From assembly GCA_030374765.1 (NCBI GenBank), contig JARGXX010000073.1, positions 434,001-498,000 of the forward strand: DNA of 64,000 nt, read 5' to 3'. Within the stretch, counting starts at the first letter, position 1, and each line of letters starts with the position of its first letter. Below the pieces are notes generated by a model. The model was not told where the DNA came from and ran no database searches. It worked only from the letters and a program-made list of their open reading frames with translations. The position numbers and the translations under genes are program-made. The DNA is from Agarophyton chilense (Eukaryota; Rhodophyta; Florideophyceae; Gracilariales; Gracilariaceae). Of the stretch, positions 41,010 through 52,355 are shown piece after piece.

Positions 41010-41633
41010 ATGCCGCGATCGCCTTATAAGCCTGTCCGATATGCCATTCTCCCTCCGGACTATGTCGCTTCTGTCCGTTTCTCTATACTTTTCCCGGCGG
41101 AACAACCTGTTGGCAGCAGCACCATGGCTTCGAACAACCAAGCGGGGAGCTCTTCGGGATACCAAGTGACTTATGAGCGCCCCGGGGGCCGCTATGAACA
41201 ACCCATCGGACGAAATCCGCGGGCAGTGCGTCAAGCCCTTTTGCCGTCCCGTTGGTATTACTGCCTCGATGGACATTGCGACAGTCCTGAGAAAAGCTTG
41301 CTCCTGGGCGCGTCGCTCGGTGCGCTCCGCCGCGGTGGTCCAACAAGGTCAAGATCTGAAAACCCCTATAGTTAATATCCTGGAGCAGAATGCCCAAGTC
41401 ATGACCCAGAGGGTTACTGCCGACCTTGATGCCCGATTGGTCTACATTTGAGCCACCGGGAGGCTTCCAATGGTGACAATAGTTCCTCAGGTGAATCTTC
41501 GCCGAAGAAGCGTGCCCGGCTCGCTGGGTCCGGTTCTGGTGGTCTAGTTGGCTCCTCGGGTGATCCTAATCCCGGTTTCGCTCCTGCAGCTTCCAATGAG
41601 GACGACGGAATTACTCCGGCGCCTCCCCAGTGA
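41010..41633 (+). pseudogene. Frameshifted plus-strand ORF between chromodomain and 3' LTR
   Basis: Three overlapping open segments on the strand opposite to pol read as one continuous protein after small frame changes. The first is 41010-41375 (with NPRAVRQALLPSRWYYCLDG). The second is 41173-41451 (with VNILEQNAQVMTQRVTADLD). The third is 41448-41633, which carries a nuclear-localisation-like SPKKRARL and a Gly/Ser/Pro tail. I do not recognise the family. It may be an antisense ORF belonging to the gypsy element or the gag-like ORF of the inserted element whose LTR-like unit lies just upstream. Confidence 0.45.
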
Positions 41634-41842
41634 GTCCTGTTGGTGTTCGGAGCGCTTCGGCGAACCTTGAGGTCATACAGAGGGCTGTTAGGCCTCTGTG
41701 AGATACTAGAATAAGTTAAATAAACTAGTGCTTGTGCTTTCCCAAGGTCTTTGTTGTATCTCAAATGTGCGTGCCCCGGGACGGCGTCCAATCTTGAGAA
41801 CGTCTCGAGTCTTCCTCAGGTGTCTCCGAAGGACTGCCCATG

Positions 41843-42160
41843 TTATCTGTTGCGGGAGCTACGACGAACCGTCGTGCTCCGGCGAACCGTCGTGTCGAGA
41901 GGCGGTTTGGGAAGCGTTTCGGGATTATTCGGACCAATGGTTGCCCCCTCCTGAAGGCCGCGCTCCGAGTGGCTGATTCTGCGCCCATAGCGGGCGATAA
42001 AATTAGCTGGAATGGTTTGAGGCTCTTGCCAAGTATCTTCCTCGGGTGTGTAGCCGAACCAACGGACGCGATAACGCATAGTTCCATTTTCTCCCAGATC
42101 GGCGGAGATGATGCGCTCAATCACATATTCTGGTTGATGTTCATCTTGTGGAAGGAGAGT
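41843..42160 (-). pseudogene. Chromodomain segment of gypsy pol
   Basis: In a frame shifted relative to integrase the sequence reads PEYVIERIISADLG, then MRYRVRWFGYTPEEDTWQEP. This is a typical chromodomain with the aromatic cage and EDTW motif. Chromodomains on chromovirus integrases direct insertion to marked chromatin. The single frameshift relative to upstream pol lies near 42150-42160. Confidence 0.88.
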
Positions 42161-45100
42161 GTGGTCCAGAGGGGCAAATCAATCGGAGTCGGTTGGGAGC
42201 GATGGGTCATAATAGTTGGCACTGACCATCGGGTCTGTGGGGCTAGTCGACTCCTCGGGAACTCTCTTAGGGGGTGTGGAGACTTGAGCGTCGACCTGAG
42301 GTCGTGGTTCTTTCGTTGGGCCAGGGGCTGGGACTTTGGTGGTCCGGAGGAACTGGGAGCTCGTTTCACGCGGTCAATAGACACGTTGTCCTGTAGGCCA
42401 TCAATGAGCAACGTGATGGTGTGTTCATTTGCCTTAAGGACTTTGTATGGTCCCGTAGAGCGGGGTAAGAGCTTCCGCGTAGTGTCCTCGAGTTCCTCAC
42501 TGTCCTTCGGTGGCCGGTCCAAGTAAACCAGGTCTCCTCTCCCAAAGGTCAGTTTGTTCCAAACGGCTTCGTCGAAATTGCACTTGTAGCGGCGTTGGGC
42601 TTTGGTTAGTACAGTTGTGGTCGATTGGAGAATGCGGTCAATGCGTCGGCGCGAGTAGCGCTTCGCCTGGGTCGGATTCATTCCTTCGGTTATGTCCTGA
42701 GGTATGATCGATTCCTGAACGTGAACAGCTATCAGCGGCGGCGCTCTCGCTAGCGTTAAGTGGAAAGGCATTGTCCCTGTGGAAGCGTGCACCTGGGTGT
42801 TGTAGGCATAAACCAATGGCCCAATGTAGTGGTCCCAGTCCAATTGGTGCTCCGAAACGTAGTGCGCCAATCGGTTCAGAAGGGTGCATTTGAAACGTTC
42901 GGCTTGGTCATTGGTTTGCGGGTGGTACGCGGTGGTGGTCACATATTTGATTCCTAAGGTAGCACAAACTTGTGAGAAGAATTTGGAAACAAACTGGCTT
43001 CCATTATCCATAAGGAGGTAGAGTAGCGTTCCATATGGATATACACAGTGTGACAAGAAGGCCGTGGCGACATCCGTGGCCGTTGTCTTTCTTACGGGTA
43101 GGGCTCGGGTAAGTTTTATAAATCTATCGGTTATAACCAAAACAACCCGTTTCCCATGGGACGAGTTAGGCAAAGGCATAAGTATATCCATTGCGACCAA
43201 TTCCATTGGACCCGTGGTGGGGAAGAGCTTGAATTTGGCCTGATGGTTAGCGCGAGACCCTCAGATCTGTGCGCGCGATGCACAGTTCCGTGCGGTTTGC
43301 CATAGGTCCTGTGCCAGTAGTGGCCAGTAGAAGAACTTACATAGAGTCTCGTACATTCGTCGGCCTCCAGGATGCCCAGCCATGCGAAGGAAATGGGCGA
43401 GGTAAAGGAATCGCGCCCTTATCGAAGTTGGTAATACCCGTTGGAGTGCGCCATCCAGCCGTGAGCGGCGACATAGTAGACCAAATCGGTCATAGTCGAA
43501 CAGGCATCCTGGGTTTCCTACCATTTGGGCTGTTTCCTTGCAGTATTCGTCTCCGACCCGCGCCTATAGAAGTTCCTCAATAGTTATAGGGAGGAGTTCT
43601 TTTTCCTCCGGGGTTATCGCATTAACCGGAGGTCGTGCCGAATTGGGCGGTACTGTCTCCCAGTCCAATAGGTATACTTCGTTCTTCTTTACCTCAGGAT
43701 CCTCCGATTGCACCTTACCCATAAGGTCATCTGTTTCCGTGCAGTCCTGAGGTCCACAATCTTTAAAGGGGGTGGGAATTGGGTCGTCCAATGGGGTGTC
43801 ATCAGTTCTGTCGGTAATGATTCGCGACAGGGCATCTGCTGCCTGGTGCTTGATGCCTGGCCCATAGATTATGTCGTAGTCATATTCTGACAGCCTGAGG
43901 CGCCACCTCGCGAGGCGACTCGATGCATCGGTCATATTGAGTAGCCAGCGGAGTGAGTCATGGTCTGTCCTAATGGTAAACCTGGTTCCCTCGAGGTACG
44001 GACGGAGTGTCGATACGGACCATACGATGGCTAGACATTCCTTTTCGGTCGTACTGTAGTTTCGCTCCGCGCTGGTCAGCGTTCTGCTCCAGTAGCCCAT
44101 AGGTCGATAGTCCTTCGGTGACTCCTGTTTCTATAGTAGTGCACAACCCACTTGGAAATCAGAGGCATCTGTGTCCAGGATGAAAGGCCTATTGGGCTTT
44201 GGTAAGGCCAATATGGGTGGGTTCAGCAATTTGTCGTTCAGGGTCTGAAATACTTCGTACTGGTCGTCCGTAAGGGCTTCGAACTCCGAAGGTTTTCCCT
44301 TCTTTAGCATCGCGTTTAGAGGGGCCGATGTCTTGGAAAACCCTTGGACGAACCATCGGTAAACGTTACACAAGCTCACGAGGGATCGTAGTTCCGTGTG
44401 GGTCCTAGACATCTTAGTCTAGCGAATCGCATTTGTGGTCCGTGTCACCACCTTTAGCTTTCCTGTGAGGACGACGTGACCGTGATAATTCACTGAGGCC
44501 TGGAAGAAAGCGCATTTGCGGAGTTTCAGTGTTACTCCAGCGTCCTGAAGGATTGTTAGCACCTTCTTCGGGTGGCGAAAGTGTTCCTTTACGGTCCGTG
44601 AGAAGATTATAACGTCATCCACATAGACCAAGGCGAAATTCCAATAGACTCTGGACAGTATAGTGCCCATTACCCGTTGGAAAGTGGCTGGTGATTTCAT
44701 CAAACCAAAGTGCATGCGAGTAAATTTGAACAGACCGTCATGGGCGGTAAAGTTTGTCAGCGCTCTCGCTTTGTCGGCCAAAGGGATTTGTCACTATCCA
44801 GAGTTAGCTTCCAGTGTAGTAAATACGACAGTTTCGCTTAAGGAATCCAGACAGTCGTCCATGCGGGGTATCGGGTATGAGTCCCTCTTGGTTACTGCGT
44901 TCAGCTTCCTGTAGTCGACATAAAACCTGACGGAGCCATCTTTCTTCGCCACAAGGACAAGGGGACTTGGAAATTGTGATTGGGTTGGAGGCGCCGGCTC
45001 TATGACTTGGGCTTTGCGCATCTTGTCGATCTGGTCGGCGCCAATTTCCCTACCCTTAAGGTCTGTACGGTATGGGTGCTAAAACAGTGGTCTATCATCA

Positions 45101-46359
45101 TCCTGAAGGTCAATGCGGTGTGAGGTGGTTCTGATTTTGCCCAATCTACCTGACCACATGGCCTGGTATTCCGTGAGGAGATCAATTACCTGGGGCCTAT
45201 AGGATTCTAATGCCGCGCGGATAGCGACCCTCCCCTCCCAAGAGTCGACGTCCTCGTCGGGAGTTGGCGTCGCAAGATTATCCATTTGGGCCTCCATAAT
45301 GGCCACGGGCGCGAGTAAAGTGATACCAATCACGGTACCTTTAGGTAACCGCACGGGTTTATCTCGGAAGTTGCTGATTGTGACAAAGAAGGACCTGTTG
45401 GGTAGGATGTCCATTACTCCATGGGCCGTCAAGGTAAGGTGCTTCAGAACCGTTTCCGGGTGGTTCTGAATCGTTACGAGACCTGGGGACTGGGAATGGA
45501 CCGATAAAGCGATTTGGGTCATCGGCGGTATCGTTATGGCCGTTGACAGGCGAACCTTATTGGACTTTGTGTTTTCGCAAACAACTGCTCGTTTCCGGTT
45601 CGCTTCTGGCACTAAGGCGGAACCAATTATGGAGTCGGAAGATGCGCGGTAGAATGCGACTTTGTTAAGGCCTGGATAAATGGCCTTAATGTATCGATCG
45701 ATAAAGGAGGTCCCTAGGATTGCTTCAGCGCCCAAGTTAGGACATACAAGGAACCACGTGCGGACTTTGAATTTTCCTACCTGGAGGTAAAGTGGGACTA
45801 TCCCTTTAATGTCCATTGGTCTACGTGATGCATCGGTAATCCTTGGGGTCTTCCTTGCCTGAACGAAATCTTGCCAGCCCAGTTGGAGCAGCTTAGGATG
45901 GACCAAGTTGGGACCAGCGCCTGTGTCCAATGCAGCTGTGGTCACTCGAGAGTTGTTGGAACGAAGTCCTACGGTTTACTCGAACTTTATAGTTCTCTTT
46001 CCCGAAGATACAGACGGGATCGCTACTGTGTTCCAGTTGTGGTTCGTCCTGACTGGTCCAGTGTGGGTGGTTCGTACTGGGATGTGAGGAGCTCTTTGGC
46101 TCATGACCGTCCAATTGGTTGAGGAAGTGGCTTAAAGAGGAAATATTTGCCTCGCGTCGTCCCTCTAGGAGTTTTCCGATGGGGTTTCCGTTTCTTCCTG
46201 AGGATAGGGTTCTTCCGCGGGGTCGTCCGTAGGATCTACAATGGCGTGGACCTGTGCGGCTTTGATCGGAGTGTCCGGCGGCGTAGCATAGCATGAGCTT
46301 CCATGGATCCCTGTAGTTCGTTGCTGTGCCCTGTTATACATTTCTTCGGATCTCCACAC
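42121..46359 (-). pseudogene. gypsy pol: protease, RT, RNase H, integrase, stop-riddled
   Basis: One frame is continuous from 46359 to about 42160 and contains, in order, a protease with DTGAG near 45933, reverse transcriptase with the YVDD box near 44620, RNase H (LDTDASDFQVG near 44170), an integrase HHCC zinc region (43300-43430), and a DDE core with MDNGSQF and the distal Glu in NDQAERF. It is broken by ten in-frame stops: TAG at 46165, 45079, 44794, 44419, 44131 and 43564, TAA at 46132 and 45976, and TGA at 44791 and 43261. Several fall where relatives have Gln or Arg. The element cannot make a functional polyprotein without stop suppression. Confidence 0.92.
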
Positions 46360-46439
46360 CCGATAATTCTCTTCCCTAAGGGCTAGGAGGTTTTTTCGTG
46401 CGTCCTCAGACAGATACCTCGTACAGTCAAAAGGTTGGG

Positions 46440-47432
46440 TCAGTGACAGGCAGAGAAAGCAGGCCCTTTGGGAGCGAACAAAAACGTCCTTGCGGGGCGG
46501 AAGGGAGAATACTTAGGTGTGGGTTGTCCAGTGGTCGCTGTAGTTCCCTGGGAGGTAGACAATGGGGGCCCGGACGGAGAAGCACTGAAATTGAAAGCTA
46601 GGACATCTCCCGAATCGGTGTAATGGAGTGATGCATCCATGTCCGACACCGTGGAGCTAACCAAATGGGCTTGGTTCGGTTTACGAAATGGAGTTGCGTG
46701 TCCTACGGTTGTATCGGCGTTGCGCCTGGAGGTCCTGTAGGTTTCTCCATAACCCTCGGCGTGAGTAGCGAGCCTTCGGAAGGAGTATTGCGGGTTTTCC
46801 GTGTGGTAATTGCGCACACGTGTCCGAATGGCAGAATGCAATCCCGTGATGAAGTGACGTTAAAGACGTCCTTCGGAGAACACGTTTCCACATCGGTAAG
46901 TCTTCATTCATTAGTCGTCTGTAAAAGCCGACTCGGTCATGTTAGAGCTCTGCCTCAAGGATATGACTTCCTGGTGGACATCCATTATAACGACATCCGC
47001 GGCGTAAGATTCCAAGAGGTAATGAAAAACCTGAAGGTATGACCTGAGCAGCTCACGGTCTTGGGCATCCACAAGGTCAGTTGTGCAAGATTTCTTCGAA
47101 ACCACTCGATCACGCGCCTGTCTTGTAAGCCTGAATTGGAAAATGTACAGAGCGGCGCCCTTGAGGGCACCGTTCTGATCGCAGGCCGTACGGAACCAAC
47201 TGAGAAACCTAAAGCCAGCAATGAGATCGGAACCCGAGAACTTGTCCGTAATGGTTAGTTGCTTCCGTTTGGCCCATTTGGCGTCTCTGCCAGCCACCGA
47301 ACCAGAATATTTCGCGAATCTGTCGCCCAGCCCGTAATTCCGGTAGTTTAGAACCTTAATGAAAAGTTCGTTTGTGGTTTTCAGTGGTCTGAGGCCTCGA
47401 ACGGCAGCCTCATTCACTTCCGGGTTGGTCAT
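46440..47432 (-). pseudogene. gypsy gag, capsid-like part, broken
   Basis: The segment at 46911-47432 reads as a capsid-like helical domain (SGSDLIAGFRFLSWFRTACD, then LLRSYLQVFHYLLESYAADV). A second segment (46440-46841) continues after stops and frame changes with a Ser/Thr/Pro-rich region. No zinc knuckle was seen. The assignment rests on position between the 5' LTR and pol. Confidence 0.7.
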
Positions 47433-47566
47433 TTCGGTCGAGGCCGATTCGGAATCACTTGTCGCCGAATAGTCTCTTCTTTTGCTACTTTTTTCTTCTT
47501 TCTCCTGCGGTTGTTTGTTTTCTTTCCAGCGGAGTAGGGGCCTAAAGGATCGATCTCTCTATCAGA

Positions 47567-48298
47567 TCAGATGGAGGCCTGAGGTCGCTGTACCTCATAT
47601 AATCCGTCGGGTGGGGCCAGCGGTCTCTCTTCTAGACGCGGAGCTTCTCTTCTGCTCCTTGCTTGTCCCTCCCTTGGATTCTCCTGATGGGCAACCTGTC
47701 TCTCATCTAGACGCGGAGCTTCTGTTCTGCTCCTAGATTTTCCCACCATGGGGTTTTCCTGATGGTATTCCCGGCGAAAGGCGGATAATTCCGCCGCTCC
47801 TGGGGGTTCGGTAGGGGGTTCCCATATGGAGACCAGATGGTTAATTTGTGGTGGAGTGGTCCTAGGGACCAAATTGCCTGCCTGGTGGGTGACTGCTCCT
47901 TGAAAGTCCTGTAGGAGGGACTCTATGAATAATTCAGACTCCAATACCTTAGGGACGACTCGTTTGATGAGGTGTTCTGTATGGTCAGCGATCGCAGTAG
48001 CGAGTCGCACGTCCATAATGGAATCCACGTGGGTTGAGCAGAGCTCACGAAGACGGGGCCAGAGAAGGTCGGCAAGCCCTGCGGGCATGTTTTCTCGAAT
48101 TCCTTCGGTCTGGAGGGTTTCTCCTTCAGGTGTTCCTGGCCTAGAGGTGGCCTTTGTGAGGCGTTCTCGTAAACGCGCTGCCACCGTGGGTGCTCGCCTA
48201 ATTTTTTCAGGGTCATCCATGGGGGTCAGTACTTCTTGTGGCTGGCTTCTCGTGCTCTTGCGGTCGCTAACATTATCAAACTGAGGTTCATGCGACAT
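47567..48298 (-). CDS. gypsy gag N-terminal ORF
   Basis: ATG-started ORF of 243 codons, the first after the primer-binding site. It is rich in Glu, Arg and Pro, with a helical part (LLWPRLRELCSTHVDSIMDV). It ends in two near-identical repeats of the type SRSRTEAPRLDERQVAHQEN. It is probably the matrix part of gag, separated from the capsid-like part by a stop and a frame change. No database family is claimed. Confidence 0.6.
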   Translation of the reverse strand: MSHEPQFDNVSDRKSTRSQPQEVLTPMDDPEKIRRAPTVAARLRERLTKATSRPGTPEGETLQTEGIRENMPAGLADLLWPRLRELCSTHVDSIMDVRLATAIADHTEHLIKRVVPKVLESELFIESLLQDFQGAVTHQAGNLVPRTTPPQINHLVSIWEPPTEPPGAAELSAFRREYHQENPMVGKSRSRTEAPRLDERQVAHQENPREGQARSRREAPRLEERPLAPPDGLYEVQRPQASI

Positions 48299-48480
48299 CT
48301 CCGGCGTTGCAGTGCCAGCTTTCCCTGCCCTTGGAGTCCTATGATCGGCTCAGTTGGCTGTGTTTCCTGCATGCATAAAGGCGGTTGCTTCTGTAGTTCT
48401 GGTCCGTTGGGGAATTAAACCAAAGGTTAGAATCCTCATAATTCTTCATTCCAGTGGTCCGGTAAATTATTCCAAATGTT

Positions 48481-48497
48481 TCTAAGCCGGGAGACCA
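48481..48497 (-). promoter_or_regulatory. Primer-binding site
   Basis: On the minus strand TGGTCTCCCGGCTTAGA begins 3 nt after the 5' LTR. The TGG start complements the CCA end of a tRNA. The tRNA species cannot be named from the window. Confidence 0.7.
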
Positions 48498-48500
48498 AAA

Positions 48501-48949
48501 TGTAACGCAATGACTGTTCGGTCAGCGTACGGGTCTCGACCGGTGGTAGCGTGGTAGAGCGGGTGCTAAGGTTCGAATCCTTGACGGTGGCATTCCCAGA
48601 GTACTTGGTGCAATGGACTGGCGTTCACTGCGTAGTCCTACAGGTTAGAGCTACGGAAACGATTGCTTGAAGACCAAAGGGTGGAACTAATATACCAAAG
48701 GGGGTTATTTAGTATCGTAAAGGTGCCTGCCGTGCTCTAAGGGAGAAGCGTCACTCGAGGCCAAGTAAATAGTACTGGCGAGGCGCTGAGATCTCCCTGG
48801 CACTGTAATGCTAATCTATTACACTAATTAAAATAAATTAATTATCTACATGAGTCCACCTGAGGTCGACCCGTCCACGTGTCGCCTGTAAGATACCTCA
48901 GGGCCCGGCGGCTTATAGAGCTCAACCGCTATCACCGCTCCGTCTCACA
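48501..48949 (-). repeat. 5' LTR of the gypsy element
   Basis: Direct repeat of 39375-39821, starting TGTGAGAC and ending GTTACA on the minus strand. The plus-strand tRNA-like segment recurs at about 48538-48596 with the same B-box. It is flanked by the primer-binding site. Confidence 0.93.
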
Positions 48950-51900
48950 ATCTCTTTGCCATATTATTATCGGGCTGCAGTAGTCGTTCTAGTCGATACA
49001 GTAGTTTCGAAAAGGTTGGCCCTGCTCATGGTTTTTAAACAAGAGAAGCAATATTTCGAAAAAGAAGAGCACAAAATCTGATCGTATCTCGTTGAAAGTT
49101 GTCGAATCGGAAGAAAAAGAGATGCCCAACTTTGCTTGCGTTTTTTACGTATAAAAAGTCATTCACATATTGCAATGTTTGTGAAGCGAAGCAGCTAGGC
49201 ACTTCTTTGGTTAAGATAGGTTTCACAATATTTGTCATCGTAAGCGGTTAGTAACATGCCAATGTTTGGATGGCAAGAGAGGCAGGTCGCCAATGCGGAA
49301 AACCAACCTCAACGTAGTTGCCGCCATTGTTTCGTACGTTAAGAAACGCTTCAGGCAGCTGTTGTTTCGTGTGGTATGGAAGTGTAAATCAAATGGTGTG
49401 GGGTACTACGTTGGCGATGGAGGCAAATGAAACAAGAGGAGGCTGAATCTGCATTGATTGATGATTACTGTCAATCTACATACGAAAGTTTTGTAGGATC
49501 CCAATGAGATCAATATACTTCCAAAAATAATACGGGAGAGAGAGAGTTTACGAAAGATAATAAAAGTTTTGTTTTGTTGAAAATCTTAATAAACAGTGTT
49601 AGTAAAGTACCAGTACGCCGGTACGCCGGTACGGCTGGTACTCGTGCGTAGAATTGCTTATGCACAATAAAATCAATTCAGAAAAGGTTTTGAATTGAAT
49701 AATTGTCTTAAAGATCGTTTGAACAAAATCAGCTCTAATGCTTTTGATCTTTTTTTTATTCAATGCAAAGTGTCATTCAAACCAAAAGGAGCCAAAAATG
49801 ACTACTGAACGTGCGCTAAAGAGTGTACATATGTTGCAAGAAAACAGATGTGTAGGAAACAGTATTTTGACTTCATATTTTTAGGGTGTTGTTTTTATTA
49901 TCTGTGCTGTTGTCAAAAAGCCAAATATCGAAATTTTGGTGCCAGAGATATGTCTCTGAAACAAATTTCATGGCACTTAAAGGGTTGCCAAGTTTTGTTC
50001 TTGGTAGCTGCCCGGCGTGAGATTTGCCTCTCTTTGAGTAGATCTATTGCATCGGTTCATCAATGTAACACAAACACATTACGGGATGTGTCCGCTGGAC
50101 TAGTTTCTGCATGCCCGAAAGATTGGCATCTCATAAGGCCAGCTTGGCCTCAAATGAGGGCAGTTCTATTTTCCAAAGAATTATTTAAAAACGCTGGTTT
50201 CCATACTGCAGCGGTGTATTCTATCTTCTGAGTAAATAATTAATTATTTAATCATGTTCCACCTGCTTTGAACTACATTTTTTAGACAGATGTCTTCAGT
50301 AACACCAGCTCAGTGGTTTCACGACTACTCGGAGACTGATAAGCACAGGGTTCAAACCTCGCTGAGATTAGTGAAACCGGAAAACTTCTATGGGAGCTCG
50401 ACTATTTCTAAAAGTTATTATGGTCTAAGAATTCATTTGCGTCTTCTTGAACAGCAGACAGAATAAAGCGACATCTGCTAAAGCGATAATTTCGTCAGAG
50501 ACCATAATATATCTAGCAAGCTGAATAACGTGGATTGAATTAGTAGGGGGCTTGAGGTAATTTGAAATGTTACTTTATAAATTTAAAAGTGCCTCTTAAA
50601 CAGGCTACAAACGCAAGTTGAAACCTGAATATCAATGTTGTTAACTCAATTCTGTTCGAAATGTTATAATTATCCCGCAGATGATCTAAAACACGATGAC
50701 GACCGGTTTCACTTTGACATATATAAACATCCATATCATTGTAAGTTTTACATTCTGAACAAACAAATTTTGATTCGTAAGTTTTCTTGCTGTCTTGCAT
50801 CGTTCTTAATATGTTTGAGACGTCAAAGAAACATCTGATTTTTTTCGTTTCGGATTGGTTTCCATGAAATGAATGCCGGTACTAGCCATATATGGGTATT
50901 TCTATTCCATCTTCCTCCTTATATTTTCTTTTCATAGTTTGAATAGCACACCATTTGTTATCTATTGATCGGTCTGGGAGTCTACAATAGGAACTATGCG
51001 GGGTAAGATTCATTATGGTCCTGTATGCACCCTTTTATATACTCCAAGCATCAACCACGCACATTGCAAGCGAAGAATTATTCACTCTAAAAGACCATTC
51101 TTTCACTTCGAAATTCTTTTCCATATTCAGATAATCTTGAATTGAACTATTATGCCTCTCAATTCTTGAAAAACCAGATTATTACTCCTCGCAAACCTCT
51201 GAAAGAGCAATAGAAAGCGGAATTTTCTGTGTAATTCCATCAGTTCCCCTCCATCTTTCCGGAGAAATGGGAGTTCCTGGTTTGGTAATTCTGAAAGTGC
51301 TTATAAAATATCTTCTTTAACGGCCCACCTAGAGCACAGACAACACTTTTTGATCCAATTCAGGCAGTTTTGCGACCATCGACACGTGCTGGCGTCGTGC
51401 CGTCAAAGTAATTCGGAAAGATGTTTCATAGGAAACCATCTGGGGGCTGTTTGTACGACCCCAATGAATCTCATTCCTCTTCTAAAAGTTCTTCAGCTGT
51501 TAAAATAGATGCAAAATATGAATCGGCACAAAAAAATCGAACAGTTGAGAGCCAAACTTCAACAAGTCTCGTGAAAACAGCTGTTCCATGCCCATGTTTT
51601 AATTCGAAAGGCTGTACATCTGGTTGCTTAGATCCCATTTTGATTCCTATTTTGAGAATATTTCCATTTCTTCCACAACACGCTGTATTTATTTCACAAC
51701 CATTTTCAGGTGTCCTATCAAGAGCAATGTAGTGTGGAAGTTCAATTTTTATTGGGTTTCCTTCAAGTCTATACGTGTAATACTTTCACAAACGCCTAAA
51801 GTGTGACACAGAACTTAGTAGAGCTTTTCGATGGTCATTTACAGCTTTCACAAAGTCTGAAACGCATGACTAAGCCAAATGAAGAAGCCTTGGCTCTTCT

Positions 51901-52010
51901 TCTTTTCTGGAAGGACAGGGAGAGCTTCAGTGATTCATTTGGTGGGAATTCGTGACGTGCCCGCACTGCGCCTTGGAAGCAAGCCTGTGCAGTTTGTCTT
52001 CGAAATACGA
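48950..52010. other. 3-kb AT-rich intergenic region
   Basis: No gene is supported. The longest frames (about 49848-50231 and 51421-51732) show no motif. A short GTACGCCG-type repeat inside an 8-bp inverted repeat (AGTACCAG/CTGGTACT) lies near 49607-49640. A tRNA-like segment lies at 50301-50370. Confidence 0.35.
50301..50370 (+). other. tRNA-like (SINE-like) segment
   Basis: Contains an A-box-like GCTCAGTGG, an anticodon-loop-like GACTGATAA (as in tRNA-Ile GAU) and a B-box-like GGGTTCAAACC at roughly tRNA spacing. The acceptor and T stems do not pair well, so it is a tRNA relic or the head of a SINE, not a working tRNA gene. Confidence 0.3.
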
Positions 52011-52355
52011 TTACTGCTGGGTGGTTGGGTTGGTTTGTTCTACGGGCGGCGGTTCTGCGTCGTTTTGGTGTTTTGCCGTCGTGCTCTTCCAGATGCAGGA
52101 GCCGTCGATTGTGCGCATACCGATTCTATCCATTTGGTATTGGAATTGTTTGTCGGTGAGCTGCTTGGTGAGGGAATCGGCGATCATGTATTTGATAGGG
52201 ATGTGTTTTAAATGGAGGCAGTCGTTTGTTGTGTGATCTTGTAAGTAGAGGTGCTTGATGCAAATGTCTTTGTGGTTTTTTGTTGGTGCTTCATTGTTCT
52301 CAATTTTGACAGCAGATTTGTTGTCTACAAAAGGAGTGGGAATCGTCATTACCAA
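52011..52355 (-). pseudogene. Ty1/copia RNase H C-terminal remnant
   Basis: The reading DNKSAVKIENNEAPTKNHKD, followed by IKHLYLQDH and IADSLTKQLTDKQF, is the end of a Ty1/copia pol. It has the catalytic Asp of the DN-S/A motif and the family's ADxLTKxL tail. The open frame extends about 80 nt further upstream without recognisable copia sequence. No LTR was identified, so this is a fragment. Confidence 0.8.

Larger units (their letters stand above)
39375..48949 (-). mobile_element. Ty3/gypsy chromovirus-type LTR retrotransposon, decayed
   Basis: A 9575-bp element on the minus strand with two LTRs of 447 and 449 bp. A primer-binding site lies 3 nt inside the 5' LTR and a polypurine tract directly abuts the 3' LTR. 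The internal order is gag, then protease, reverse transcriptase, RNase H, integrase and chromodomain, which is the Ty3/gypsy order with a chromovirus C-terminus. The LTRs differ at about 14 of the first 150 positions, so the insertion is not recent. All coding parts are broken. About 2 kb between the chromodomain and the 3' LTR hold an inserted 666-bp repeat unit and a plus-strand ORF. Confidence 0.93.

Noticed and set aside
42121..46359. Simple reassignment of TAG to Gln in this genome
   Set aside because: V-ATPase subunit d and other host genes end normally at TAG, and one gypsy TAG replaces a Tyr, so decay is simpler than recoding.
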